DNA of 64,000 bases from Corynebacterium pygosceleis (GCF_016595275.2 NZ_JAENIQ020000001.1:1-64000); one strand, 5' to 3'; positions 24,505 to 34,994 are shown, numbered from the stretch's first letter. Program-made: numbers and translations. Notes: generated by a model not told the origin, from the sequence alone.

Positions 24505-25923
24505 TCAGGCGGGCGCGTCCGCCGGGTGCCCGGCGCGCTTCCCCCGCCTCTCCGCGGCCGTCATGCGACGGTCGGCGAGGAGATAGACCACGCTGCCCGC
24601 CACCGCGACGAGGGTGATGATCCAGAGGACCGTGGCGTACTGGACACCGGTGTCCGAGGATGCGGTCGTGGCGAAGCGGAAGAACCCGAACTTCAGGTCC
24701 ATGAGCTTCGCGGTGTAGGCGATGCCGACCGGGATGGCGATGTTGATGGTCAGATTGTAGAAACCGATCGCCACCCCGGACTTCTCCGCCGGGATGGTGG
24801 AGATCGCGGTGGACACGAGCGGTGCGTAGAGCAGGGCGAACGCCGAGGCGAACAGGATGATCGACACGACCAGGACCGCGACACCCGCGGTGGTGAACAC
24901 CGCGGGCAGCGCCAACGCGAGGACGATCCCGCCGAGGGCGACGGCGATGGTCTGCCGTGAGGTGAGGTACCTACCGATCCTGCCGGACAGTGCACCGACG
25001 ACGATGGCTACGGCGTAGCCGGGGGCCAGCAGCATCGAGGCCTCGTCGATCTCCATTCCGTGGAGGTCAGCGGTGGCGAACGGGAACATGAAGATGTAGG
25101 CCAGCTGGACGGAGTAGACGACGAGCACGAGGACGAGCGCCCAGACGTAGCGTCTGTTGGTGAAGAACTCCGGACGGACCAGAGCTCCCTCGTGCGCACT
25201 GATGTGCCAGATGAAGCACGCCGTCCCGAGAACGACGGGAAGCATGTAGAGCCAGTTGAAGTCCTGCATGAACAACATCACCGAGGTCGCGATGACGGCG
25301 ATGAGGAAGAGACCGAGCACGTCCAGGTGGCTGGACACGGCCGCCGCCGGCGGTACCCGTCTGATGAGCACCGGGATGGTGACCACCAGGACCAACGGAA
25401 CCAGGAACATCGCGGTCCAGGACACGGTGGTGGCCAGGAACCCGGAACCGAGGATGCCGAAGAGCAGACCCGCCTGGAATGCTGAGGTGGAGAAGCCGAG
25501 ATAGGTCTTCCGGTCCTTCGCGTCCAGGTACTTGGTCACGTAGATGACGTAGAGGGTCTCCGCCGCCGCGAGCCCGGTGGTCTGGATGATGCGTCCGACG
25601 AGAACCATCGTCCAGATGTTCTGGAAGAAGAAACCGATGAGTGAGCCCGTGACGATCAGGGCGATACCGGTGATCATCAGCGACCGGATGGAGAAGGCGT
25701 CCGCGAGCGCGGCGTAGACCACCGCACCGATACCGATGACGATACCGGCGAGGGTGGCCTGGAGACTGACGGTGGTGACGCTCAGGTCGAGGGCATCGGC
25801 GATGGGCTTCGACATGAACTTGAAGCCGTTGTCGATGATCAGGCAGAACACGAAGCTGAAGAGCAGGACCGGTACGGCCTTTCTGGGGTCGATGTCACGT
25901 CCTGCGGGAGTGGGGGTGTCCAT
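24505..25923 (-). CDS. Major facilitator superfamily transporter, 14 membrane segments
   Basis: This 472-aa MFS protein shows 14 hydrophobic segments in the DHA2-like arrangement. The motif A-like loop is weak (ADAFSIRSLMITG). It begins 27 bp after deoD on the same strand, and this close spacing suggests a nucleoside or related purine as substrate. On sequence alone a multidrug or antibiotic exporter is equally possible. No regulator lies beside the pair. Confidence 0.82.
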   Translation of the reverse strand: MDTPTPAGRDIDPRKAVPVLLFSFVFCLIIDNGFKFMSKPIADALDLSVTTVSLQATLAGIVIGIGAVVYAALADAFSIRSLMITGIALIVTGSLIGFFFQNIWTMVLVGRIIQTTGLAAAETLYVIYVTKYLDAKDRKTYLGFSTSAFQAGLLFGILGSGFLATTVSWTAMFLVPLVLVVTIPVLIRRVPPAAAVSSHLDVLGLFLIAVIATSVMLFMQDFNWLYMLPVVLGTACFIWHISAHEGALVRPEFFTNRRYVWALVLVLVVYSVQLAYIFMFPFATADLHGMEIDEASMLLAPGYAVAIVVGALSGRIGRYLTSRQTIAVALGGIVLALALPAVFTTAGVAVLVVSIILFASAFALLYAPLVSTAISTIPAEKSGVAIGFYNLTINIAIPVGIAYTAKLMDLKFGFFRFATTASSDTGVQYATVLWIITLVAVAGSVVYLLADRRMTAAERRGKRAGHPADAPA

Positions 25924-25950
25924 TGTGGTGCTCCTTGTCCGCGGGGTGCC

Positions 25951-26667
25951 CTAGACGCCGGCGAGGGGCAGAGCGAGTTCCATCATGCGGGTGAACGCGG
26001 TCTGCCGTTCCTCGGGGGTTGTCCTGGCACCGGTGACGATGTTGTCGGAGACGGTGAACAGGCCGAGCGCGTCGGCGCCGTTGGCCGCGGCGACGGCGTA
26101 GAGGCCGGCGGTCTCCATCTCGACGGCGAGCACACCCATCCTCGCCCAACGCTCATTCGCGGTCTCGTCGGCGTGGTAGAAGATGTCGCTCGAGAGGATG
26201 TTGCCGACGTGTGTCTCGACGTCCTGTTCACGCGCCTGCTCCTGCAGCGCCGCGAGCAGCCGCCAGGAGGCGGTCGGGGCGTAGGCTCCGGGGACGTTGT
26301 ACTGGGAGAGGAAGTTCGAGTCGGTCGACGCGGACTGGGCGACGACGACATCGTAGAGGTCGAGTTCCTTCTGCAGTGCACCACAGGATCCGATGCGGAT
26401 GAGCTTGCGGCAGCCGAAGACGTTGATCAGCTCCCAGGAGTACAGGGAGATGGAGGGGATGCCCATCCCGGAGCCCATGACCGAGATCTCGTGGCCCCGG
26501 TAGGTGCCGGTGTAGCCGAGCATGTTGCGGACGTCGTTGAACTGGACGGCGTCCTCGAGGTAGGTCTCGGCGATGAACTTCGCGCGCAGCGGATCGCCCG
26601 GGAGCAGGATGGTCTCGGCGATGGGGGCGCCCTTGGGGTTGATGTGCGGGGTGGATTCGGTGCTCAT
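25951..26667 (-). CDS. deoD: Purine nucleoside phosphorylase, DeoD type
   Basis: DeoD splits purine (deoxy)nucleosides with phosphate into base and (deoxy)ribose 1-phosphate in purine salvage. The 238-aa length and the blocks MLGYTGTYRGHEISVMGSG, RIGSCGALQ, VAQSASTDSNF and VEMETAGLYAVAA are those of the hexameric bacterial enzyme. The ATG at 26667 follows GAGGAG; the longer frame from 26748 is not supported. It is followed by the MFS gene, and the pair may form a nucleoside uptake and cleavage unit. Confidence 0.96.
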   Translation of the reverse strand: MSTESTPHINPKGAPIAETILLPGDPLRAKFIAETYLEDAVQFNDVRNMLGYTGTYRGHEISVMGSGMGIPSISLYSWELINVFGCRKLIRIGSCGALQKELDLYDVVVAQSASTDSNFLSQYNVPGAYAPTASWRLLAALQEQAREQDVETHVGNILSSDIFYHADETANERWARMGVLAVEMETAGLYAVAAANGADALGLFTVSDNIVTGARTTPEERQTAFTRMMELALPLAGV

Positions 26668-26824
26668 GGCGCATCTCCTCGTCTGTGGTCGTGGGATCCG
26701 GTGACCCCGGTACTTTTCCGACCCCATTGTGACCCAGCAGACGAACATTTGTCTATGTGATCATTTTCATTTGTTCCATCCCCGATGTCCGTCGCCCGTC
26801 CCACGACCGACCCGACCCCTCGCC

Positions 26825-26830
26825 TACTAT
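26825..26830 (+). promoter_or_regulatory. -10 box TACTAT of hisN, leaderless start
   Basis: TACTAT ends 7 nt before the hisN ATG at 26838, and no Shine-Dalgarno sequence is present. Confidence 0.6.
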
Positions 26831-26837
26831 TGCGTCC

Positions 26838-27623
26838 ATGAACATCTACGCCGACGACCTCGCACTGGCCCTCGAACTCGCGGACCTCGCGGACGCCCAC
26901 ACCCTCGACCGCTTCGAGGCCGCGAACCTCTCCGTGGAATCGAAGCCGGACATGACGCCGGTGAGCGACGCTGATCTCGCGTGCGAGAAACTGCTGCGCG
27001 AACGGCTCTCCACGGCGCGGCCCGCGGACGCCGTGCTGGGTGAGGAGTTCGGCGGTGACGCCACCCTCGAGGGTCGTCAGTGGGTGATCGACCCGATCGA
27101 CGGAACGAAGAACTACGTCCGTGGGGTACCGGTGTGGGCCACGCTGATCGCCCTGCTCGTCGACGGGAAACCCGTCGTCGGCGTGGTCAGCGCCCCGGCG
27201 CTCGCCCGCCGCTGGTGGGCCGCGGAGGGACAGGGCGCCTGGCGTTCCTTCTCCGGCGGATCCCCGAAGCGCCTCGAGGTCTCCCGGGTGTCGGACATCG
27301 CCGACGCCTCGGTGTCCTTCTCCTCCCTGGACGGGTGGCGGGACCGGGAACTCCTCGACGCCTTCCTGGCACTCTCCGACGACACGTGGCGCCTGCGCGG
27401 CTTCGGGGACTTCCTCTCCTACTGTCTCCTCGCGGAGGGCGCCGTGGACATCGCCGCCGAACCCGAGGTGGAACTGTGGGATCTCGCCCCACTGTCGATC
27501 CTGGTGACCGAGGCCGGTGGCCGGTTCACCTCACTCGCGGGTGTCGACGGCCCCACCGGCGGCGACGCCCTGGCCACCAACGGACTGCTCCACGATGAGC
27601 TGCTGCGGAGGTTCACGGTCTAG
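26838..27623 (+). CDS. hisN: Histidinol-phosphatase, inositol monophosphatase-like
   Basis: HisN removes phosphate from histidinol phosphate in histidine synthesis in corynebacteria. The 261-aa product matches the family length and has the metal-site motifs GEE (68-70) and DPIDGT (85-90), with [17 protein letters not shown] near the C terminus. The ATG at 26838 has a -10 box 7 nt upstream; the longer frame to 26757 lies upstream of the transcript start. Assignment over other IMPase paralogues rests on length and the [16 protein letters not shown] stretch, so it is likely but not certain. Confidence 0.85.
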   Translation: MNIYADDLALALELADLADAHTLDRFEAANLSVESKPDMTPVSDADLACEKLLRERLSTARPADAVLGEEFGGDATLEGRQWVIDPIDGTKNYVRGVPVWATLIALLVDGKPVVGVVSAPALARRWWAAEGQGAWRSFSGGSPKRLEVSRVSDIADASVSFSSLDGWRDRELLDAFLALSDDTWRLRGFGDFLSYCLLAEGAVDIAAEPEVELWDLAPLSILVTEAGGRFTSLAGVDGPTGGDALATNGLLHDELLRRFTV

Positions 27624-27664
27624 GACACCGTGCCCTCCGCCAGCCCGTCCCGGCCGCTGCGGCC

Positions 27665-30600
27665 TCAGGGACGGGGGAACCACGGGGAGAGCAGCTCCGG
27701 GATACCCGGGATCAATCCACTGTGCAGGAGCGCGGATCCGATCAATCCGAGGAACACGGGGAGGGCGAGCAGCAGGGCGACGAAGCCCCGTCCCCCGGAC
27801 GACCCTCCGCCGGAGGTGTCGGCCTTCCGGGGAACATCGACACTGATGACGGTCCGCGCCGGATCCTCCCCCGGACGGGTCGTGATCACCGTGACCGAGA
27901 TGCGGCCGCCTCCGGTGCCCGGCGCGGGCCTGACCGTGACGGTCCCGTCGGGCGCGACGTCCACTCCGCCCGGGATCTCACCGTCGAGGCTGAACTCCAC
28001 CCCGGCCAGGTCCGTACCGGGCTCCGGGGAGACCGTGACCGTCCCGTCCGGGTGCACCACCGGCTCACCGTAGGGCACCGGGGTGGGGGCCCGGTACCCG
28101 GTGAACGGGACGTCGACGATGTCCTGGGAACCGTCGGGATAGGTGACCAGCACGGAGACCGGTGCCGATCCGTCCCCGGTCGTGGTGACCTCGCCGGTGT
28201 CCGTGACGGCCGCACCGGGGGCGGACCCCTCGACGACCGTGAACCGCACCCCCTCGGGCCAGGAACTGGCGACGGTGATCCGTGAGGTGAAGAGGGCGGG
28301 GGCGACTGACGGGAGTCCGGTCTCCACCTGCGGGGTGAGCGTCTCCGCGTGCGTCCGCGTGCCCGGTTCGCGGACCACGAACCCGGCGACCACCGTCTGC
28401 ACCCCGCCACCCGGGAAGGTGACGGTGACGGGAACCTCCACGACGCCGTCGTCGACGGCGAGCTGGGCCCGGGTCGCCGACAGGCCGACGACACCGGTGG
28501 CGTGGTCGATCACCGCACCGGCGGGTGCACCGGAGGCGAGGTCGAACCTGAGCCCGTCCACGGGTGCGGTGATCCGGTCACCGCCGCCGAGGATGAGCGG
28601 ACCGGTGAACGCGTCCCGGCCTGCGGCCACGCTCGCGGCGGGATAGGTGACGCGGGATCCGGTCGCGGTCGGGACCCGCCCGGTGCCGACGGTGAAGACG
28701 ACCGGCACCGTGACGCTGCCGGCGTGCACGTCGTTGAACGTGACCCGGACCGGGATCACGACCTGACCGTCCCTGTCCCCGTCCGTGAGCTGCACGGTGA
28801 GGACACCGGTGTCGGGCTCGACCGTGACGTCGCGGTCGGTGAGCGCGGTGACGTCGAGGATCCGGCCGGCACGCCACAGGTCGATGAGCTCCCCGGCCTC
28901 GGGGGCGTCGTCACCCGCGTGGCGGGGCCGGTACCTCGGGGCGAAGCGCAACGCCCCGGAGGTCGCCGTCCGGGCGTCCGCGGCCACGGACACCGGCTCG
29001 TAGAAGAACCGCACCGCCGACGCGACGGAACCACCGTGCCCGTGGTCGTGGCCGTGGTCACCGTGCCCGTGTCCGGGGTCGGTGATCGTCGTACGGAGTG
29101 TCGCCACGACAGAGGTTCCGTCGGGGTAGGTCAGGGTCACCGGGAGGTCGACCTGACGCCCCACGAACTCGTCGGGGGCGATGAAGCTCAGGATGTCCGG
29201 GTGGTTCTCCCTGCGGGTGATGTGCGGGGCGAACCCGTTCCAGGCGTCACCGGTGGGTTCGACGGACCGGATGAGCCACCGCTTCGGCCCCCAGCGGTAG
29301 TGGGAGTTCTCCCCGGCGAAGGCATCGACGCTGACGACGGTGCGGTGTCCGGCCTCGGCGGTGAGGTCCGCGGTGAGCCCGTCGGGCACGATGGCGTCGG
29401 CGTAACTCTGCGTGTGATAGGCGAGTTCACCACGGGCGGCGTCGCCGTCGGTGAACTCGACGATGATGTCGACCCTTCCGTCCTCTGGCGCACCGGTGGG
29501 TGTGTAGGTCACCACGCCGGTTGTCGGATCGATCTCCATACCGTCGGGCCCGTCGAGCAGAATGAAGGTGGACACCAGATCGCGGGCCGCCTCCGGCACG
29601 AAGATCGGCGAGGCCGTCGAGGTCTTTCCCCGTTCGACGCCGTGGAGATCACGGTAGATGACGGAGACGTCGCTGCTGGCCCGGTCGACGGTGAAGGTGG
29701 CGTCGGCGGTCGCGGTGGACCCGCCGGGCAGGTGCGCGGTGACGTTCAGGGTGAGGGTCTCCCCCGCACGGGCCACAGGATCGAGGAGGGTCACCTCACC
29801 GGAGTTCCGGTCCACGGTGAACAGGTCGGCGTTCCCCTGCCCCGGGGTGGCCTCGAACCAGGTGCCGTGGACGGTGGGTCGTTGCGTCCCGGCGGCGCTG
29901 TTGACGAAGGAGGGCAGGACCGCGTTCTCGTTGGTCACGTGCTCGTCCTCCAGACCGATGTGGACGCGACGCTCCGGGTAGGCGAACGTCAGTTTGTCCA
30001 GGTGGGCGTCCCGCGTGAAGTGAACGACCGCCACCCTGCTGGAGCCGTCGCGGTAGGTCACCCGCACCGGCACATCGGCCTCTCCGATGTCTGCGGCGAG
30101 GGTCGTGGTGACCCGGCCGGTCCGGGGGTCGACCGAGGCGTCGGGGGTCGCCTCCGGGTCAGCGAGTTCATAGGTCGGTTCAGGTGCGGGCGCACCGTGC
30201 GGTGCGCTGGACCGCACCACATGCGTCGGCCAACCCCCGGTGACCGGGGAGGAACCGGTGATGTCGGTGATCCAGTCGTAGACCGTCACATAGGACCGTG
30301 CCATCGACGTCGTGGTCACGTGAACGTTCTGGGTGTGCCGGGACCCGTCACCGAACACCGCGGTGACCTCGATGTCCCGGGAATCATCCGCGCCCATGAT
30401 CCCGTCGTCGATGGTGATCGCACCGGAATCGTCGATGCTGACGCCCTGCTCCGGGTTGACGAGTTCGAAGGACACCGGATCGACACGGAGGAAGGCGGTC
30501 TCCGGCTCAACGGTGATCGGCCCCACGGCGAGGAGATCCGCGGCGTTGTAGTGGATGTGGTCCCCCGCGAGGCTCACCACCTCGACGTTCAACGGCGCAC

Positions 30601-33172
30601 TCGTCGTCCCCCCGTCCGGGAAGCTCACCTCGACGAGGGTCCGGACACCACGGGCAGGGGCGTCGTCGGGCACCTCGGCGGTGACCACACCGGTCCCGGG
30701 ATCCACGCTCAGCCAGTCGGGGGCACCGGCGGACAGCCGGTACGTCGCCGCCACCGGACCCGCACTCCCCCTGGGGTGCGGGGTGACATACGGGCTGAAG
30801 GTGCGGGTTTCACCGCGCGCGACACGGAGAGGCCCGTAGTCGACGGTCGGGGTCAGGACACTGCTGTCACTCACCCGCACGACCCACGCGACGTCACCGC
30901 CGGTGCCGTCGGCACGCCTGATGCGCGCCGTCGCCGCGAACGTCTTCCCCGCGTCGGTGGATTCCGGGGTGAACACCATCCCGTCACCCGTGAGGGTGAA
31001 CCTCCCGGACGCGTCGTCGACGAGAGTGACGTCGCCCGCCGGGATTCCACCGCCGAGATCCCATGCGCTGGCGGTGCCGGACGGGACCGTCTCGTAGTTG
31101 TCGGCGGGCAGTTCATAGTCGATCGGATTGTCCACGATGTGCACGGTCTGGGTGGTGGTGAGCTGCTGCCGTGCCCCCTCGGCGTCGACGATCTCCACCG
31201 CGACGTCCACCGTGAAGCTCGTCCCCGTCGGGGCGTCGGCGTCGACGTGGACCGCCCGATCACAGTTGGCGTACCCGAAGCCCTCCTCGAGATGCACACC
31301 CGCAGGCAGGGAGTCAGGTGCGGTAATCGTGCAGGTGGAACCACCGACGCCGGTGAACTGCGGGAAACGCTCGACCGTCCCCCCGAAGTCCGCGTCGGTG
31401 AACAGCAGATCACGCAGCGTCAGGTCCCGGTCCGAGCCGGGGGTGAGGTAGACGTCCCGCATGCTGTAGCTGCCCTGCGGGCCCGCCGCGAGGACCGCAT
31501 CGACGAAAGCCCCGGAATCCAGGGTGGTGAACACCGCGACATTCCGGTCCGTGGAACCGTCCACATAGGTGACGGTCACCGGAACCTTCAGGATCTCCGC
31601 CTCCACGACTGCCGACCGGGGGACGGACACCGTGCCGTCCCCCGCGATCGATGCGCCCTCGGGCGCGTCCTCCCCCAGGGTGAAGCTGATGTCACCCGGC
31701 CCGGTACCGTACTCCCGGTCGTCGTCGGTGACGATCACGGGGGAACTGACCGTCCCGTCACCCGGCTTCACGTCGAGGATGTTGTCGTAGTGGTTGGCGT
31801 GCCGGCCGTTGTAGGGGCGGGTGACCAACCAGACCGGTGCGGACACGGGGTCGTGGTCACCGACGACGGGGGTCGCCGTGACGTCGATCCGGATCCGCTG
31901 CCCACCGACCGGTGGCGAGGTGAAGCGGATCACCTGTTCCCCGGAATCGTCCGCGACGATCTCCGCGTCGACGTCGTCCGAACCGACGGTGAACACGTAG
32001 CCCGTCGCGTCGACGGGCTCGGTGCCGTGCAGGATTTCGGGCAGACGAACGGACACCTCCCGACCGGGCAGAACTCTTCCGTCGCCGACCGGTGCCAGGT
32101 GATGGTCCCCGATGCCACCTCCCGCAGAGGGGGTGACATGAATCGTGAAATCGACCGGGACGGCACCGGACGGCAGACCGACCGACACCTGAACGCGGTA
32201 CTCACCGGGAGCGACACCGGCACCGGGTACGGCGAGGACCGAACCGTCGGCGACCGTGACCCAGTCCGGACCGTCCGTGACGGCGAGGTCCGTGCGGCCG
32301 CCCCCGGGAATCGTCCAGCCGTTCTTCTCGTAGCGGACGGGAATCACCGAGCGGGCTCCCGCCGGTACCGGGGTGTCCGGGATGACCGGGGTGATGTCGG
32401 CACCGGTTCCGACGTGCCAGACGGCGACATCATCGGTGGTGCTGCCGTCCCGGTAGCTGATCGTCACCGGAAGTTCGAGGGTGCGCCCGTAGACGTCCGG
32501 GGTGACCACGAGTTCGACCTTTTCATCCCGGATACGGGCCCAGGTCGGGGTGTCGACCCCCGCGCGCGGCAGGATGGAGGCGATGAGCTGTCCCGCCTCG
32601 TAGTCGTTGCTCCGCCCGTACTCCAGTTCGACGGGGGCCGTCTCCGTGAGCACGTTGTCCACCGTGACCGGGACGAGAGTGTAGCCCGCGTGGTCGGCCA
32701 TCGTTCCGACGGCGGTCTCCACCCGGACGATCCGGGTCGAGCCGTCGACGAAGGTGACCTCCACATCCACCGGCTCGTTCGGACCGACAGCACTCCCCTC
32801 CTCCGCCTCATAGACCACGTTGCCGGTGTCGATGTTGACGGACAGTCCCGGGACGTCATCGACCAGCCGGAAGGTCATCAGCTCCCAGGTGCTGACGGGG
32901 AGCCCGGTGGTGGCGTCGTAGACGTCCGGGAAGGACTCGGCGACGGTACCGGGCGTCCCGGTGATCACCGGATAGGAGATCACGATCGTGGAGAAGTCAC
33001 GGTCGTGTACCTCTGTCTCCTCCGGGACTTCCGCTGCCGTCGCAACCTGTGGGGCGGTGATCGGGGCGGCGACAAGAGGGGTGACCAGTGCCACGGATGC
33101 GACAGCGGCGATGTAGGCGACCCGGGTGGAGCGGCTCGCCCGGATTCTGCGGAGCAGTGGTGATGTGCGCAT
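27665..33172 (-). CDS. Giant cell-surface protein with about twelve Rib/alpha-like repeats
   Basis: An 1835-aa secreted protein with a long basic signal peptide (about 1-47, ending VATAAE). About a dozen repeats of 120-150 residues follow, each ending in a strand of the type VxVTYxDGSxxxVxV, the mark of Rib/alpha surface-antigen domains. A His-rich linker (HGHGDHGHDHGHGG, near residue 1370) is a likely metal-binding patch. The C terminus has a Ser/Gly linker, one hydrophobic segment (FVALLLALPVFLGLIGSALL) and a short tail, with no LPXTG, so it is probably membrane-anchored. The ATG at 33172 follows AGGA at 7 nt. A Fur-family-like box lies about 200 nt upstream. Likely role: adhesion or surface layer; unproven. 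Confidence 0.88.
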   Translation of the reverse strand: MRTSPLLRRIRASRSTRVAYIAAVASVALVTPLVAAPITAPQVATAAEVPEETEVHDRDFSTIVISYPVITGTPGTVAESFPDVYDATTGLPVSTWELMTFRLVDDVPGLSVNIDTGNVVYEAEEGSAVGPNEPVDVEVTFVDGSTRIVRVETAVGTMADHAGYTLVPVTVDNVLTETAPVELEYGRSNDYEAGQLIASILPRAGVDTPTWARIRDEKVELVVTPDVYGRTLELPVTISYRDGSTTDDVAVWHVGTGADITPVIPDTPVPAGARSVIPVRYEKNGWTIPGGGRTDLAVTDGPDWVTVADGSVLAVPGAGVAPGEYRVQVSVGLPSGAVPVDFTIHVTPSAGGGIGDHHLAPVGDGRVLPGREVSVRLPEILHGTEPVDATGYVFTVGSDDVDAEIVADDSGEQVIRFTSPPVGGQRIRIDVTATPVVGDHDPVSAPVWLVTRPYNGRHANHYDNILDVKPGDGTVSSPVIVTDDDREYGTGPGDISFTLGEDAPEGASIAGDGTVSVPRSAVVEAEILKVPVTVTYVDGSTDRNVAVFTTLDSGAFVDAVLAAGPQGSYSMRDVYLTPGSDRDLTLRDLLFTDADFGGTVERFPQFTGVGGSTCTITAPDSLPAGVHLEEGFGYANCDRAVHVDADAPTGTSFTVDVAVEIVDAEGARQQLTTTQTVHIVDNPIDYELPADNYETVPSGTASAWDLGGGIPAGDVTLVDDASGRFTLTGDGMVFTPESTDAGKTFAATARIRRADGTGGDVAWVVRVSDSSVLTPTVDYGPLRVARGETRTFSPYVTPHPRGSAGPVAATYRLSAGAPDWLSVDPGTGVVTAEVPDDAPARGVRTLVEVSFPDGGTTSAPLNVEVVSLAGDHIHYNAADLLAVGPITVEPETAFLRVDPVSFELVNPEQGVSIDDSGAITIDDGIMGADDSRDIEVTAVFGDGSRHTQNVHVTTTSMARSYVTVYDWITDITGSSPVTGGWPTHVVRSSAPHGAPAPEPTYELADPEATPDASVDPRTGRVTTTLAADIGEADVPVRVTYRDGSSRVAVVHFTRDAHLDKLTFAYPERRVHIGLEDEHVTNENAVLPSFVNSAAGTQRPTVHGTWFEATPGQGNADLFTVDRNSGEVTLLDPVARAGETLTLNVTAHLPGGSTATADATFTVDRASSDVSVIYRDLHGVERGKTSTASPIFVPEAARDLVSTFILLDGPDGMEIDPTTGVVTYTPTGAPEDGRVDIIVEFTDGDAARGELAYHTQSYADAIVPDGLTADLTAEAGHRTVVSVDAFAGENSHYRWGPKRWLIRSVEPTGDAWNGFAPHITRRENHPDILSFIAPDEFVGRQVDLPVTLTYPDGTSVVATLRTTITDPGHGHGDHGHDHGHGGSVASAVRFFYEPVSVAADARTATSGALRFAPRYRPRHAGDDAPEAGELIDLWRAGRILDVTALTDRDVTVEPDTGVLTVQLTDGDRDGQVVIPVRVTFNDVHAGSVTVPVVFTVGTGRVPTATGSRVTYPAASVAAGRDAFTGPLILGGGDRITAPVDGLRFDLASGAPAGAVIDHATGVVGLSATRAQLAVDDGVVEVPVTVTFPGGGVQTVVAGFVVREPGTRTHAETLTPQVETGLPSVAPALFTSRITVASSWPEGVRFTVVEGSAPGAAVTDTGEVTTTGDGSAPVSVLVTYPDGSQDIVDVPFTGYRAPTPVPYGEPVVHPDGTVTVSPEPGTDLAGVEFSLDGEIPGGVDVAPDGTVTVRPAPGTGGGRISVTVITTRPGEDPARTVISVDVPRKADTSGGGSSGGRGFVALLLALPVFLGLIGSALLHSGLIPGIPELLSPWFPRP

Positions 33173-33368
33173 GAAGTTGTCCTGTTCCTCGGTGGTGGTG
33201 ACCGCGACCACCGCGTCGCACTCCCCGCTGAGGTTGGCTGCGGAAAGAGGTGAGGCGGATACGGCGGCGGCTCGAAGCTATCAGTTTTCCGGCACTCGAT
33301 CCGGGCACATTTCAGCCGAATCAGGACCTGTGACAGGTCCGTGAACAGCATAAATCTCTAATGAACTG

Positions 33369-33387
33369 GACATTCATTATCATTAGC
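33369..33387 (-). promoter_or_regulatory. Fur/Zur-like operator upstream of the Rib-repeat protein
   Basis: Read on the minus strand, GCTAATGATAATGAATGTC matches 15 of 19 positions of the classical Fur box (GATAATGATAATCATTATC). In corynebacteria the Fur-family regulator of surface and metal genes is usually Zur, so zinc control is the first guess. The His-rich linker of the downstream protein fits this. Confidence 0.45.
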
Positions 33388-33483
33388 CGTCGCAAAAACT
33401 GAGACCGACACCATTCTCGGACGGGATGGTTTCACCCCTTATTGGGGTTGTTTTTCACCAGGTGTCCGGCGGATGGCGGGCAC

Positions 33484-33512
33484 GAAAAAACCGGCCCCTC
33501 ACGGGACCGGCA
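33484..33512 (-). terminator. Terminator of the secreted protease gene
   Basis: The hairpin GCCGGTCCC/GGGGCCGGT with a 4-nt loop is followed by TTTTTTC in the minus direction, about 25 nt after the protease stop. Confidence 0.9.
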
Positions 33513-33535
33513 TCAGTCGGACGGTCGGAACGACC

Positions 33536-34735
33536 TCAGTGGCTTCGGGCAACCGCGAACGGACCACCCTCCGGAGGAAGCACGAAACCCGCACCCTCCG
33601 CTCCCCTGGCATCGAGGTTGTCGGTGATCGCGTCGATCGTCGGGCTCGCGGTCGGCATGAAGAACGGGCCCTGGAGCGGGCTCCGGCAGGACAGGTTGTG
33701 GTCCGGGATCACACCACCGGAGACGACACCGACGAGACGGTCACCCGCCATCAGCGGGGCACCCGAGTCACCGCGCATCGCGCACACCTGCGAGAAGTTC
33801 ACGCGCTTCTCACTGATCCACGAGGTACCGCAGGTGTGACCGGTCGCGACGCCCTGCTTGCACAGCGTCTCACCGTTGACCGGCGAACCACCCACGGAAT
33901 TCACGGTGACACCGTTGTAACTGCGGGTGAGTGCCGCCCGGTCGTTGAACTCGATGACCGAGTAGTCGTAGTTCCTGCTCGACGCGACGACCTTACCCGC
34001 CGGACCGATCCGCCAGGAATCGGCCGAAATGACCATCTCGCCCGGTATACCGCAGTGACCGGCGGTGATACCCACCGCACGACCCTCCGCGTCATAACCG
34101 GCGACACCGAGCGTGCACAGGGTCTTCGGACCGATGAACACCGGAGTGCCGGGGCCGAAGAGAGACTTGCCCTCACGCTGCGCGGCGAAGGACTCGTCCG
34201 GGATGTCCGGCCCGTCGAACCAGCTACCCGTCACACGGTTGAGCACCGGCCCCGGCCGACCGGCCATGAGCTGCGAGAGAACATCGGAACGCCAGTGGTA
34301 GTTCGGCCCACGACGGGACGCGTCGAAGGTGTCGACGACCTCACCCGTGGTGGCGACGGTCCCCGACGGCTGAACCGGATCCGCGTACGCCGCGGTCGCC
34401 GGCGAAGCCGATGCACCCGTTCCGGACACCGGCGCGACTGCGGCGGCGGCCTCAATGACGTTGTCGGGGATGATCTGACCGAACCCACTGCCGATGGCCG
34501 CCTCGTTGAGGCGCTGCGCGGTCTCCGCGGCACCGATCCCGGTGCCCGCCCGGAGCGCACCATCGAAAGCCCGGTCGATGTCGGACTGGATCTGCCCCAC
34601 CACCGAAGTGACCCGCCCGTTGAACTCCGCAGCCGGGTCCGTCTCCGCGGCGGACGCCTGCGGCGCCCCCACGAAAAGACCTATCCCGATGACGGTGACA
34701 GGAAGGACACGGCGGAGTTTGACCAGGTTGGGCAT
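33536..34735 (-). CDS. Secreted chymotrypsin-like (S1 family) serine protease
   Basis: The 399-aa protein has a signal peptide (residues 1-30, ending APQASAA) and a pro-region of about 150 residues. The trypsin-like domain has the catalytic triad His227 (ITAGHCG), Asp257 (YDYSVIEF) and Ser324 (RGDSGAPL). Cysteines flank the active site as in secreted actinobacterial proteases. The ATG at 34735 gives a standard signal peptide; a GTG at 34756 is possible. It is monocistronic with its own terminator, between two giant surface-protein genes, so it could process or degrade surface proteins. Confidence 0.92.
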   Translation of the reverse strand: MPNLVKLRRVLPVTVIGIGLFVGAPQASAAETDPAAEFNGRVTSVVGQIQSDIDRAFDGALRAGTGIGAAETAQRLNEAAIGSGFGQIIPDNVIEAAAAVAPVSGTGASASPATAAYADPVQPSGTVATTGEVVDTFDASRRGPNYHWRSDVLSQLMAGRPGPVLNRVTGSWFDGPDIPDESFAAQREGKSLFGPGTPVFIGPKTLCTLGVAGYDAEGRAVGITAGHCGIPGEMVISADSWRIGPAGKVVASSRNYDYSVIEFNDRAALTRSYNGVTVNSVGGSPVNGETLCKQGVATGHTCGTSWISEKRVNFSQVCAMRGDSGAPLMAGDRLVGVVSGGVIPDHNLSCRSPLQGPFFMPTASPTIDAITDNLDARGAEGAGFVLPPEGGPFAVARSH

Positions 34736-34994
34736 GAAGACGCTGACTGCTTTCACAAGAACGGGAGTGGGCTCCCCGGACCATGACGAAGAAGACCCGG
34801 AGACGATTCGGCAACAGGTCCATACTGCCACAGATTTCCCCGTTTCCCGGACCACCGACACAGGCGCACCCACTATCCGGCGCCCTCCGGCCAGACTTGT
34901 GTCAGATGACGCACGTAACAGCCGCAGGAAACAGCGTTACCTGAATTTACCCTGGGGATTTCCGGACAGTTTCAGCTTCCCCGACTACCCGCAC

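Noticed and set aside
28349-33163. A 1604-residue open frame on the plus strand opposite the Rib-repeat protein
   Set aside because: It is the complement of a GC-rich coding gene; the product is Gly/Arg/Asp-rich low complexity without domains, signal peptide or ribosome site.
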